From NCBI GenBank assembly GCA_946902875.1, contig OX336351.1, forward strand, positions 3,841,761 to 3,905,760: a DNA stretch of 64,000 nucleotides, written 5' to 3'. This document shows, in pieces, positions 1 through 13,200 of this stretch (positions are counted from its first letter, which is position 1; the number at the start of each line of letters is the position of its first letter). A program made the position numbers and the translations under genes. The notes under the pieces were generated by a model. It saw only the letters and a list, made by a program, of their open reading frames with translations, searched no databases and was not told where the DNA came from. The stretch comes from Nematopogon swammerdamellus. Taxonomy: Eukaryota; Arthropoda; Insecta; Lepidoptera; Adelidae.

Positions 1-1259
1 TCATACTGTAAATAAAAATTCTGCTGACTTTGATAATTCAAATTGTTTATATGCATAAACACAAATTTTAATAATTACTTGACTGAACCCTATGTTCTTT
101 GTTTTGTATTTTATTGTCTTTTTTAATGGGTATATTTTTGACTAAGTATTTTAAATTTTTTGCTTAGATATAGTATATTATATTTAACATAAAGAAAACT
201 TAGTATGTAAGTTATATTTAAAAAAAGCTCTGTAAGGTTTCTTACCCGGTTCTTCCTTATAGATTGCACTACTGAACGGGACATCATAAAAAATGATGAC
301 GAACCATACTGAATATGCATATGTCTCAATGTAATATTGTTATTGTTGTGTGTTCTTTATGGCGAAATAAATATCTGAATCTGAATCTGAATCAACCACA
401 GTATAGCATAGCCCCACTCTGACCGCTATAATTGTTTTCACGTACATATGTTTCACCTAAACTTTGTGTGTTGCAAAATAACCTATTTTCATACAAAGTT
501 TCAACTTTCTGGGAACAGCCGTTCGGAAGTTAAGGGGCTGTGACATACAGACAGACAAAATAGTAAAAATATAAGGGTTCCTTTTTTATCATTTTGATAC
601 GAAACCCTAACAAGCACCACTCTGCGACCAATTCATAAAGTAAGCACAACATACCAGCCACTACTACACTACTCTTTCAATTCTCACACCCATGGATTCC
701 ATTTAAAAGGCAAACGCCAACGACCTTGAGCATTCGGGAATTTCAAATTCCAAATTATTTTAGATTATGTACCTACCACTTTTTATAAACCTCTAAATAG
801 ACTATCGATGAAAACTAATATCAAAATAAAAAACCAATGATGGGTAGATAGGTGCATTTAGGTACGTATGGTTAAAATTACGTCGAGGTTTTTTGTTTTT
901 TATTTTTATTTTCTGTCGTGGTTACAATAATACAATTTCAACAAGACAGTTTTCTCAATGCTGTGTGATCTTTGCATCAGTGGTATTGTAAAATTGTAAT
1001 AATAGGTACGATTTTTGAAAATTCATACTTTTTTGTAATTTTTTTAATAGTAATTTTACTCATTATGTAAAAAAACCAACAAACCACATTGTTGGTAAGG
1101 AACCAAGTTTTATGTTGGTATATTTTTTATTTTCTCAATGTGTGCCAATTGGTCAGTTTTGGACCTTCTTTGCCGCACTTTTTGCGTATTTGGCGTTTAT
1201 CACGGCCTTAATAGGAACTCTCAACGAATTGAGTGTTTAAGCCTCTTTCATTTTTTCAG
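1..1259. other. upstream AT-rich non-coding stretch
   Basis: No gene recognised. A short tandem TGAATC-type run after AATAAA-like sequence (about 366-395) looks like the 3' tail of a non-LTR retrotransposon. The end of this stretch is a pyrimidine tract and AG (1258-1259) that forms the 3' splice site in front of the first coding exon of the amine oxidase gene, so at least one 5' UTR exon of that gene must lie upstream. I could not place it or the promoter. Confidence 0.5.
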
Positions 1260-1262
1260 ACA

Positions 1263-4200
1263 ATGGCGGACGTGATAGTGGTGGGTATGGGACTTGCGGG
1301 TGTGTCTGCTCTGCGGAAGCTGCACGACGCTGGAGTTAAGGCAGTCGGCTTGGAGGCCTCAAATCGGCTTGGTGGGAGAGTCCTCACTGAGCCGTTTGGC
1401 AGCGGGAAGGTGGACCTTGGCGGACAATGGTTAGTCAAGTCAGTCAGCGGTTTTAGTGTTCGCTGCTGGACATACGCCTCTCCAATCCTGGCCTTCAGCG
1501 GCACGAAATCACTATCACCTCCAACGTACCGGATGTCTTCATCCAACTTGACGGGTGCTGTTCTCACGCTCCGTTTTCCTGTCCACGGCCGTCATCGGCC
1601 AATACCATACGGCCAACTGTTGTCATCTCGTCGACTGACAGGCCCAGCCAGTGGAAGATAAAACTCTTATCCCCTGATTCCGCGAGTGATAAACCTCTTA
1701 TCCCCTGATTCCGCCAGTGATAAAGCTCTTATCCCCTGATTCCGCGAGTGATAAACCTCTTATCCCCGATTCCGCGAGTGATAAACCTCCTATCCCCAGA
1801 TTCCGCGAATCTTAAGATGTTTTTATGAAAACCAGTACAGGTTGCCGTGCTTTGGGACCAGGGGTACCCGAAACAACCAAATCCATCTCATCCGTGAAAC
1901 CACGCTCAGTGATTTTTTTTATTTTTTATTTTTTTTTTTTTTATGGGATCTGACACGGTTGGCTACATCACCTACAACATCCGTGATGTCAGCCCATAAC
2001 ACAGGGTGAACTAGGTGCCATGTCAGTGCTTCCCTTCACTTCATGTCGGCTACACTAAACTGGACGGAAAATACGAACTATTTACATAGCCGTTTCGACC
2101 GACGTTTCGTTCAGTGCGGTGGTACCAACCCGACCGGGATAAACCCTACCACCTAGTAAGGTAAAAAGGGAAGGGACCTACAGTTTAACGTGGAATCCGA
2201 ACCACGGTCAGCCTCCAACGGTCGAGCGGTCACCCATCCAAACACTGACCGCGCTCAGCGTTGCTTAATAACAGTTGACTAACCAACCGCGCCACTGAGC
2301 TACCGAGGCTGACGAATTTTCTTATCCCTTAGTCGACTTTTACGACATGCGACGGGGAGAGATGCAGTGGGGCTATTCTTTTTAAGTACCGACCCCACAC
2401 GGTACATGGTGATACACCATACCAGCAGATTTGCTGCCTTTAGAAGCGCTATTCAGCTTGTTAATACTACGTTTGAAGACTCCCAGGTTGAAAGTATCGG
2501 AAAACTTACTCGATTATCTCACGAAATTGTATAACCCCTTCTTCTGTATTCGTGAGATAATCAAATTAACGGAACCATAGATAAACACAGGGTTTCAAAG
2601 ACAATTTAGTATTAGTTTTTTTTTTTATGGAAACTGGTACGGTTGGCTACATTACCTACAGCATCCGTGATGTCAGCCCATAACACTGGGTGAACTAGGT
2701 GCCATGTCAGTGCATCCCTTCATTTCTTGTCGGCTACACTGAACTGGACGGAAAACACGAACTATTTACATAGCGGTTTCGACCGGACGTTTCGCTCAGT
2801 TCGGTGGTACTAACCCGGCCGGGATAAACCCTACCACCTAGTAAGGTAAGAAGGGAAGGGACCTACAGGTTAACGTGGAATCCGAACCATAGTCAGCATC
2901 CAACGGTCGAGCGGTCACCCATCCAAGTACTGACCGCGCTCAGCGTTGCTTAACAACAGTCGACCGACTGCGCCGAGCTACCGATGCTGTATTAGACTTC
3001 TTTGAACATTCTCTATCCCTTGGGGAATCTGGGACCTAACGCGTAGGAAGATAAGTACTATGGGGCTGGTATTAATAAAGTATAGTTCTAAACCCTGAAA
3101 ATTAAAAAAAATAATACAATTAGGTTATTACAAGAGGCCTGACGGCATGACCTTAGTCCCATGGAGCCGGGGAAAGGCTTTAGTGTGAGACGCGACGTGT
3201 GCTGACACCTTCGCACCTACCCATATTGCCGGCTCGTCCAATTCGGCTGGCTCCGCCGCTCTAGGTGCACAAAACCAGAAAATTAAAAAATACGTTGGCT
3301 TGCGCGGCCACTTCGAATTCCTGGCCTTTGCTGTGGAAACACTTGGCGTGTGGTCACCCGAAGCAAGGACTTTCGGAAACGTCCTAGGAAAGCTCCTTAT
3401 TGTTAAGTCTGGTGACCGACGCGCCAAGTCTTTCTTATTTCAGCAAATAGGCCTAGCCATTCAAAGGGGCAACGCAGCCAGCGTATTGGGTACTGTGGCG
3501 GAGTCGGAGGAATTGGACGAAGTTTTTTACTTACAGTAATCTTAAATGTTAGTATTTAGTTTTTTATTTATTTATTAGGTTAATTTTATCAATGTTTATC
3601 AATGTTATACATTTGTCTCATTAGTCATTAGGTCTTAATTGAATTTGCGTGCCCCGATCACGCCAGTGTGAGTGAAATTACTACACTATTTTATTTAAAA
3701 TCTTCTTCTGGAGAGACTAGACGTTGAGACTTTGTCACTTTTACTCTTACAGGTGTGAAGGTGAAAACATCATATACGACCTCGTCAAGGAGTTCGAACC
3801 GCCCTTTCTTCTCAAGCCCGACGAGAGGGACCAGGTGTTCCTCATGTCCGATGGCACGGCGCTACCAACAGACGTCTCCGCTGGCATCCTAAGACAATTC
3901 AGCTCACTCCTGGGCAGTGCCGATAAGAACAGCAAGTTGTCCATTCCGGGATACTTGAGTGAGGCGTAAGCATTGCTGCTGACCTTGTTGGGAACCCAGC
4001 GTTATTTATTCAAAATATTTTTAGGGTTCCGTATACTCACGGAAGGATATTACTAAGCCTACGCCGCCGCCCGTTCGTCCGTCCGTCCTAATTTTAAAGG
4101 CCTGTATCTTCATGTTAGCAACCCCAACGGGTTAAACTATGGATGGCCAAGCTTTTATCCAAAGGGATATGATACGAACGAGGAATAATAGATTGTTCTT

Positions 4201-7200
4201 TTGGTGGTCTCAAGAGTAATGAAAAAATATTTCGGACGCTATGAGGGCCGCAAGTCGATTGCCCACCCATGGCTTAAACCCTACCACCTAGTAAGATAAG
4301 GGAAGGGACCCATCAAAAGTGTGACCGCTCCGGTGCGCTATCGAGATCGTACGTCGATGCATCCTGCTCTGCTACCGAGCTATCGAGACTCCCCAACAAA
4401 GAAATTGGTGCTAACGGCAGGTTGTTTTAGATCTTAAAGTGGTATATGTGATTAATATAACTCAAGGTTTAAGCATCACTACTGTCAGTAGAGCTCTTGT
4501 CCCACTTATATCACATACTAACGCTAATTGTAAAATCTCTAAAGAATCTTTACCTGTATAAGAATGGCCTCTTTCGGGGTTACAAGACAGCTAGAGCACG
4601 CTATAATACCAATTGTTATACCACTTCAGCCTCTCAAAATAACTATTAAACAGCTCTTATATAACGCCTGTCTTAACACCATAATGTTAGTTGGGTCAAG
4701 ATAGAATATTTTCCATTACAGAGTAAAGACCAGAGCCGATCTGTTCGTGAACACCGAGCTGACAGAAGCGTTCCTGGAGCTGTTCCGAAATTCCATACAC
4801 AACGGGCATCAGGAGGATGCACGCTCGAAGTCCGTGCGCGGCATCTCCGAAAGTTGGCCGCTGAAGGGAGGGATGATGGCTTGGAGGAGCAACGAATTCC
4901 AGAACCTGATTGATATTATATTGGTGAGACAAGTTTATATTTGGTAGTGGTGTACACGCGTCGGCCTCCGCTGTTACTGCAACCTTTTCCAGATCTAGTG
5001 TGTCGTACTGTGTGGGGGCCTGTACTTTTTTAGGGTCCCGTCGCAAAATGCGAAAAAAGGGACCCTTATGGGATGGCTCTGGTGTCTGTCTGTCTGTCTG
5101 TCTGTCGGTCACACGCAGATATCTCCGGACCTACTGAAACGATTTCGATGAAACTGACGCCTAATTACGTGTAATTTTTGCCGCTAGATATATAATAGAT
5201 AAGTTTGTCTAATAGTCCTGTGGAAAGTACAGGGTACCCCAAAATGTAAACCAAAAATATTTTTTGTTTTTTTAAATAAATCAAATGTCATGTCATTCTA
5301 TAGGTATTGTTAAGTCAATTTTAAAAATATATAACTTTGCTATAAACAATAAGTTTACTTTAACAAATATTTCGTTAAAAGTTGACAAAAAACTGCGCTT
5401 TTGTCGCCGAACTTTGACCTATTAAGGGTTGTTTGAAAATTTTGAAAAAAATAAGCAATATAGGTACTCTTATGTAGTTGTGCACATAACTATTCATTTT
5501 CCTCAAAATGTCATACATTTGGAGATAAAGTTAAAGGTCTGAACAGCCAAAATTTCAATTTTTCGCGTGACTTTTTGGTCACAGCTCAAGCCACCGATAA
5601 CGTAGCGTTGTGATTGATAGCTTAAAATCATCCCGAGAAGTAACGAAATGTAACAGTGAAAACCGTATGTAAATCGATGAAGTGGTTTTCGAGTTATAAG
5701 AACATTTCGAACACGTACGTTACACGGTCGGTCGCCCGTAGAAATTTCGCTTTATTTACTGTCAGCCTCGGTAGCTCAGCGGTGCGGTCGGTCGACTGTT
5801 GTGACCGCTCGACCGTTGGCTTGGATTCCACGTAAAACTGTAGATCCCTTCCCTTCTTACCTTACTAGGTGGTAGGGTTTATCCCGCCCTAGTTGGTACC
5901 AACGCACTGAATGAAACATCGGTCGAAACGGCTATGTAATTATAGTTCGTGTTTTCCGTCCAGAAGCACTGACATGGCACCTAGTTCACCCGGTGTTATG
6001 GGCTGAAATAATATATGTTGTAGGTGATGTAGCCAACCGTGTGAGTTTCCATAAAAAAATTTGATTAAGTATCTACCAAACGAAGTCATTTACATGGCAC
6101 CTAGGTAGAACATAAAAACTATGCTTTGGTCGTGCCGGCTACACTGAACTGGGCGGAAAAAAGAACGATTTACATACCAGAATGTAACAATGAAAACCGC
6201 CAGCGGTCGCCCGTAGAAACTTCGCTTTATTTATTTATATGGCAAAATAATAATTAAGATGGAAGTATGTGATATGGATGAAATGAATTGGAAACAAATG
6301 AATAAATATTTTTTATTACCACATAAAATCATACAGTGCAATAAACGAGTCTCGCAGAAATACTTTTTTATTAAACAAAGTGGCATGTCCCATGTTTCTG
6401 TGAAAACTCCATTCAAATTGGTTAAGTAGTTTACGTGATGAGTGCACAACATGCAAATAAAGTTCGACTTGATGCTATTTATCATCTAAAGTGTATGCCA
6501 GAGTAATTGTTAGTTTGTCAGTCAGTGTCAGAGAGGTGCCATGTCAGTCTTTCCTTTGATCGTGCCGGCTACATTGACCTGGATGGAAAACATATATAAT
6601 TTTTTGGGTACATTTGTTCCATGTCAGTGCTCACCCAGCGGCGGTCTGGCCCTACTGCGAACCCGGGAATTCCCGGATGGGCCCCCGGCCGCAAGGCCCC
6701 GGCTTGCTAAAGTCCATTAATATCATCATAATCATAACACACATTTACTTATCCCCACTGCATCTCTCCCCATGCATGTCGTAAAAGGCGACTAAGGGAT
6801 AAGGACAGTACCGTGTGGGGCCGGTACTTAAAAAGAATATCCCCACTGCATCTCTCCCCATGCATGTCGTAAAAGGCGACTAAGGGATAAGGACAAGATG
6901 CCGTGCTGAAGGGCGACAGGCTCGCCACCTCTCACCTTGGCACGGTACTTTCACCGACTCGTGCAGCAGGTGGGTCTTCGTGCCTTACTTGCTGCTTGAT
7001 CGATTTAATCTTGTTCGAATACTTTGCGAAACGTGGTAGTCGGTGTTGTGCTGCAATTGACCAGAGTTCTTGCAGCACAACACCGATTACTCTGCTTACC
7101 CCGATTGTCGGGATTCAGCGTGTGTGATATGTATGTAACATCTACTTACTGTTTATTTAATTTATTTTATTATTAAATAAACATACTATTTATAAAATCG

Positions 7201-10200
7201 AGGACGGTGAGGGGGGGAAGGGGCCCCACGTCCATTTTCCGGGTAGGCCCCAGGCCCCCAGACCGCCCCTGTGCTCACCTGAAACATTCCATTGTCATTC
7301 AGAAAGGCTACCCCAACCCAAAAGAGCGGATCCCCGTGGACATCCAGCTGAACAAGGAGGTGGAGAGGATCGAGTGGCGACAGAGGTCTGGAGGCGACTC
7401 GGCTCCCGTTCGGGTCACGTGCAAGGACGGCAGCGTACTGTCGGCTAAATACCTCATCTTCACCGGCTCTGTGGGAGTTCTGAAGGACAGGTTGGTGTCT
7501 CTACTAACTATGTGTTTATGGTGTGTTAACTACTCTATCCATTGTAGAAACGTAGGAACGAATGGAGAACGGCTTCTCTTTGTCTATACTTCTCGCTCTC
7601 GCAAAAGGTATCTGAAGTGACTGTGAACTGAGGTCATCAATATTATGAAAATAGAAGATTTTTTTTCCCTTTAAAAAAAATTATATATTTTATTTTTTTT
7701 TAATTTTGCTTTAATGTCAAAAAGGCGACTACACAGTTTGATAGAGAATATAATTTGGCCTTTTTAATGCCAATATAAATGTGCGAAAATGAGAAAGTGG
7801 ACTGTATTGAAAAAATGTGAATTTGGTAGAAATAATCAAACAAAAAAAAGGGCTACCTTGCTGTGGAGTTGGAGGTGCTTACTGGCGCCCTAGGACGCCG
7901 TTACCTGTATCCTTCCGCCGGTTGGGGGCCCCGCCGTGGAGATCGCCAGGCTAGACACTTATAGGGCACCAGTGAAGAAAACTTTGCGTAGGACAAATTT
8001 TATCTTTTAGAAAAATCGAGAAGCTTGTGCACTCATGGTGTTGTAACGAGAGAAGAGCGAATGAAGGTAGCTCACAATGATTGTGCGAAAAAGTGAAAAT
8101 TACAAATATTTTAAATTAACCTGTGGAGATTATTTTCATTCTACCCACAGGGTACACTGGATAAGTTTAAGGCTACACATACGAAAACTGAACATTCCGC
8201 CCACCAAAATACATGGTATTTTACTAGGGTTCAGTACAAACGAAACACAAAAATTAATGTAAATGAAATAATAAATAAAACAAGTGAAACTCTACATGTA
8301 GAGTTTGATGATAATAAGAATAACGAGAAAATGATTGATGAATGAAGTTAATCTTGTAACGGAAGTGGGCACAGCTTCACGACAGGTCGTTGCATCTGGC
8401 CTGAAGCTGTGCGAACAGTTACGACACGAGAAATCCCGTCAGAACCGGGATGTAATTGTTGAATGCGACCAACTCTCCACCGTAGCGGTGGACTAAGCTC
8501 GTCGGCGATGAGCACCATTGTTCCCACTTGCAAGTTGGGATGGTGTTTGCCCCATTTCATTCTCTGTTGCAATGAGTGTAAATACTCAACATGAAACCTT
8601 TTCCAGAAATCCTGGTGCATCCGTTGGAGCAATGACCAACGGTCCAATCGATTAATGTTACATGTACTAACATCGGGTGCGGGTACAGACGACAGAGGCT
8701 CTAAAGTCAAAAAGTGACCCGGGGTCAGTGCAGATAAGTCTGTGGGGTCCGAGCTTACCGGAGTTAGAGGACGTGAGTTTAATACTGATTCAATTTGAGT
8801 TAAAACCGTATACATTTCCTCAAACGTTAGACGTTGTGTGCCTATGACTCTAGCTAAGTGCGTTTTGACGGATTTAATTCCAGCTTCGGCAAGTCCGGAA
8901 AAATGAGGGCTTCCAGGAGGGTTGAATTTGAATTTGATATCTTGCTGCTCAGCTGCTTGAGCCATTATCGTTTTCAAGGTATTGCTAGCACCCACGAAGT
9001 TAGTGCCACGATCTGAAATGAGAAGACTGACTCTACCACGACGAGCGACCAGTCGTCGTAGAGCGGCGAGAAAGGCATCGGTAGTCAGTTCAGAAGCCAA
9101 TTCAATGTGAACGGCTTTCGTGGCTGTGCACACGAACAGACAAACGTATGCTTTGTAGGATTTGGCTCCTCTGTATCGACCAAGTGAGATTGTGAACGGA
9201 CCTGCGTAATCGACCGACGAAGACGAGAAAGATTTGAGCTGGTTTATACGATAAGCAGGCAGATCTCCCATGAGTGGAGGCGGTGCAAGTTTTGGATTAG
9301 CACGAAAACACTTATGACACAGTGAGATGACTGAGCGTATGGCGCGCTTGGGCGATAAAATCCAATAGTTTTGGCACAACAAATGGTGCAGCGTCTGTAA
9401 TCCTGGATGACAGTGCCTTTCATGATATTCCTGAATGATCAGAAATGTCAATCGATGCTGTCGAGGTAATAGTACAGGATGCTTACTATCATAGTGTATA
9501 TTCGCTCTAGTTAGGCGACCGCCCACCCTGAGGAGACCAGCTTCATCGAGAAACAACGAGAGTTTACGAAACATTTTTGGAAGTGAATTCAACTGCGATT
9601 TTGAGATTGCGATGATCTCCGTTGCGAAAGATACTTCTTGAGTGTGTTTGAGTAGGAATGTCAAAGCATTGTCTCTCTCATGAAGAGAGAGAGGTCCAAT
9701 GAGTTTGCTGTCAGCATGTGATGCATTGTGAACAAAACGAAAACAATAAACGAGAACATTAACGAGAGTGCGGAGCGACGAGAATTTATTGAGTAAATGT
9801 TGAATAAAATCAACATTCATTGACGACAAGAGGGTGCAAATTTTTTGTTCACATTCGACAGCATCTACGAAATCAGATGCGAGATCAGAATTAGATGTAG
9901 GCCAGGTTTCTTCGGATTGTTGCAACCAACTGGGACCCGACCACCACAAGTGATGTTGTAGTAGAGCTTCGGGCAGCAGACCACGGGAACCGCAGTCCGC
10001 TGGGTTGTCACAAGACCTGACGTGTCTCCAACATTGAGGAGGAACCTGGTCCTGAATATGGCTGACTCGATTGCTGATGAAAGTTTTCCATTTTGATGGA
10101 TATGATTTGATCCAGGTCAAAGCGACGCTGGAATCTGACCACGCATTAATATTTTCAATGCGACAGAGAGGTTCTAAAGCGGTGACTACAGCTTGTATGA

Positions 10201-13200
10201 GATCCGACAGGAGCAAAGCTGCACATAATTCCAGACGAGGAATTGTGATGCTTTTGAGCGGCGAAACCTTGGATTTGGCACAGACAAGGCGCACCGCGTA
10301 TTCACCTTGGTCATTTTTTACTCGAAAGTAGACAACGGCACAATAGCCTCGTTCTGAGGCATCACAGAAGCCGTGAAGTTGAAAACCTTCAATGTCAGAA
10401 ACTATTCTCCGAGGAAGCGAGAGCGACGATAAAGATGGCAGTTCTGACAAGTATCTCTCCCACTGATGAACGATAGAAGACGGAGGAGCATCATCCCATG
10501 AGACACCCGCAGTCCAGAGCAGTTGGAGTAGGTACTTGGCGAGGAAAGTAGTAGGAGCGAGGATCCCGAGTGGATCAAACACTTTTGCAACTTCAGAGAG
10601 AATAGTGCGCTTGGTGCATGGTCTCTCTTGGATGGATACTTTGAAGGTGAAATAGTCCATATTGGGTTGCCACTGTAGCCCCAATATTTTTAACGAGAAG
10701 TCAACATCATCGAAACTATGAAAGTCTTTGCTGTAGAGATCTGAAGTTTCCACATCAGTGAAAAAATCTTTTACATTGGACGACCACTTACGGAGATGAA
10801 ATCCTGCAGATGCAAACAAACCATTGAGTTCAGACTTTAACTTGAGGGCTTCATCCAGATTTCTAGATCCGGAGACCACGTCGTCTATGTACAAGTCGCG
10901 TTCCAGTATGGAAGCTGCGGCGGGATATTGAGCTCTACCATCCCTAGCGAGCTGAGCGACTGCACGTAGAGCTTGAAATGGAGCTGACGTCACCCCATAA
11001 GTCACGGTCAGCAAACGATAATCCTTGACTGGTTCGCTTGGTGTTGTCCTCCACAGGATACGCTGATAGTCTGTATGCTCTGGTGCCACTAGAATTTGAC
11101 GATACATTTGCTTGATGTCAGCAGTGAATACTACTGAATGCCAACGAAAGCGCAACAGTAGATTGAATATGTTCGTCTGAAGTTTTTGACCAACGAGAAG
11201 GGAACTGTTGAGTGACACACCGAGAATATCTTTTGCACTTCCATCGAAAACGACACGAAGAGGAGTGCTTGTAGACTCTGGCTTCAGAATACCATGATGC
11301 GGGATGTAGAAAAAATTACCGGCATCTATCTGAGAAGGTGAAACTTCTTCTAAGTGATGACTAGCTGCATAATCGTCGATGAAATCTACATAATTTTTGC
11401 GAAGCGCTGGATCTTTATCCAGACGTTTTTCTAATGAGAATAACCGCTTTAGAGCTAAAACCCTGGAACCCGAAAAAGTGGGCTTTAGATCTGGGTTACG
11501 AAAAGGCAAGGGAACGATGTACCTGCCCTCCTCATTGCGAGAATAATTTTCAATGAAGGATTTTTCACACATTGCGTCCTCAGGCGCCAAGGATTCTGAC
11601 TTTGGGAATGGAATATTTTCTATTTCCCAAAAACGTTTGAGCGATTGGTCGAGTGACGCATGTAGAGTGACAGGATGTGCGCTCAACGATGATGACGGAG
11701 TGTCCGAGCGTACGCCTCCCAACAGTACCCAACCAAAAATTGTATTCATAGCGTTAGGTTGAGAGGCGTCACCTCGAATTATTCCAGGACGCAACGAAGA
11801 CGAGAATATGTCAGCTCCGAGGAGTCCATCAATGGGACCGGGTGTAGCAAAATCAGGATCAGCTAGTTTGATGCTTTGTATATGCTCCCATTTCGACGCT
11901 TCGATTTGAGTGGTCGGCATGTCATGACAAATGACAGGAAGAACATGTGCATCGAAAATTATTTGGTCACTATGTGCAGATGCAACAGGTCTAATTGTAC
12001 ATGAAAGATGACCGAGCACCGCTGCTGTCGACCGACCTATACCGTCGACTGACCTACGATTTTTGACGATGTCAAGACCGAGTCGAACACGACAGGATTC
12101 TGACAGAAAGTTGGTCTCAGACGCGCTATCAACCAAAACCCTAATTTTGACAAAGTTACCGATCCTGTCCTTCACTTCGACCTGTGCTGTCGAGAGCAGG
12201 ACGTGTGAAGGAGACTGCAAGTTGTGGCAAGCGAGCGTGACAGGTGGATGTGACGAGGTTTCTGAACTGCTCGTCTGCGACTCAGATGTTGTGCGAGGGA
12301 AGTGTAATGTAGTGTTGTGCGAGAAATTACACTTAGAACATCGAGATTTAGAACGACAATATTTTACTGTATGCGTTGACGATAAGCAATTAATGCAAAG
12401 ATTTTTCTCTTTGACGAGATTATACCGAGACTTGGGATCCCTTTCTAGGAACTTGGGACAAGTCCAAACGTTGTGTGATTCCGAACAAATAACACACGTT
12501 GGACCAGTACTGACGAAGCACGATTTTTTGTGTGTGTTTGACTGTGTAGTGCTGGCAGTCTTTTCTACAACCTTTTTGGTTGTGTTTGTAGGTGTAGAAC
12601 TAGATGGATTGGCCAAACTGAGGGCTTGAAAGCGCTTTCGAACGAATGCTTGCAGATTTTCAAATTTTGGAGTTTCGTCAGACTGATGTTCCAATTCGAA
12701 AAGTTCTCGAGTCGTACGATCTAGTTTTGACCAGAAGAGATGAACCAACATGAAGTTTTTGTCAGGCAATTGGAATTTATCAAGAATGGCTAAATTTTCT
12801 ACGAATGTATTGTCCAAGCGTTGCAGCTCGGAGGCGTTCGACAGTTTGGCTGAATCACACGATAGTAGTTTCTCATACACTGTAGCAGCGATATGACGAG
12901 TACGATTGTAATGTCGATAAAGTGTGTCGTAGGCATCTTTATAGCTAGCACTGGTGATGGGAAATCCTTTTATTAAATCGAGAGGTTTACCTTCTAATGA
13001 TGAAATAAGGTAATGTAACTTTTCCACATCACACAGTTCCTGCTTGCAGTGAATAAGTGAGTTAAATAATTCAATGAACGGCAGCCAATTCTCCAATTGT
13101 CCATTGAATGGTTTCAGAGTTATTCGCGGCAGTTTTATTATACTCGTGGGGGCAGGAGCAGCGGTGAGAGTTGTTTTTGTAACAGATTTTGCAGTTGTTA

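Noticed and set aside
1655..1812. CRISPR-like array
   Set aside because: Head-to-tail minisatellite without spacers.
12063..12629. 188-aa frame on the plus strand
   Set aside because: Antisense shadow of the BEL/Pao Gag-Pol gene; no domain or start context.
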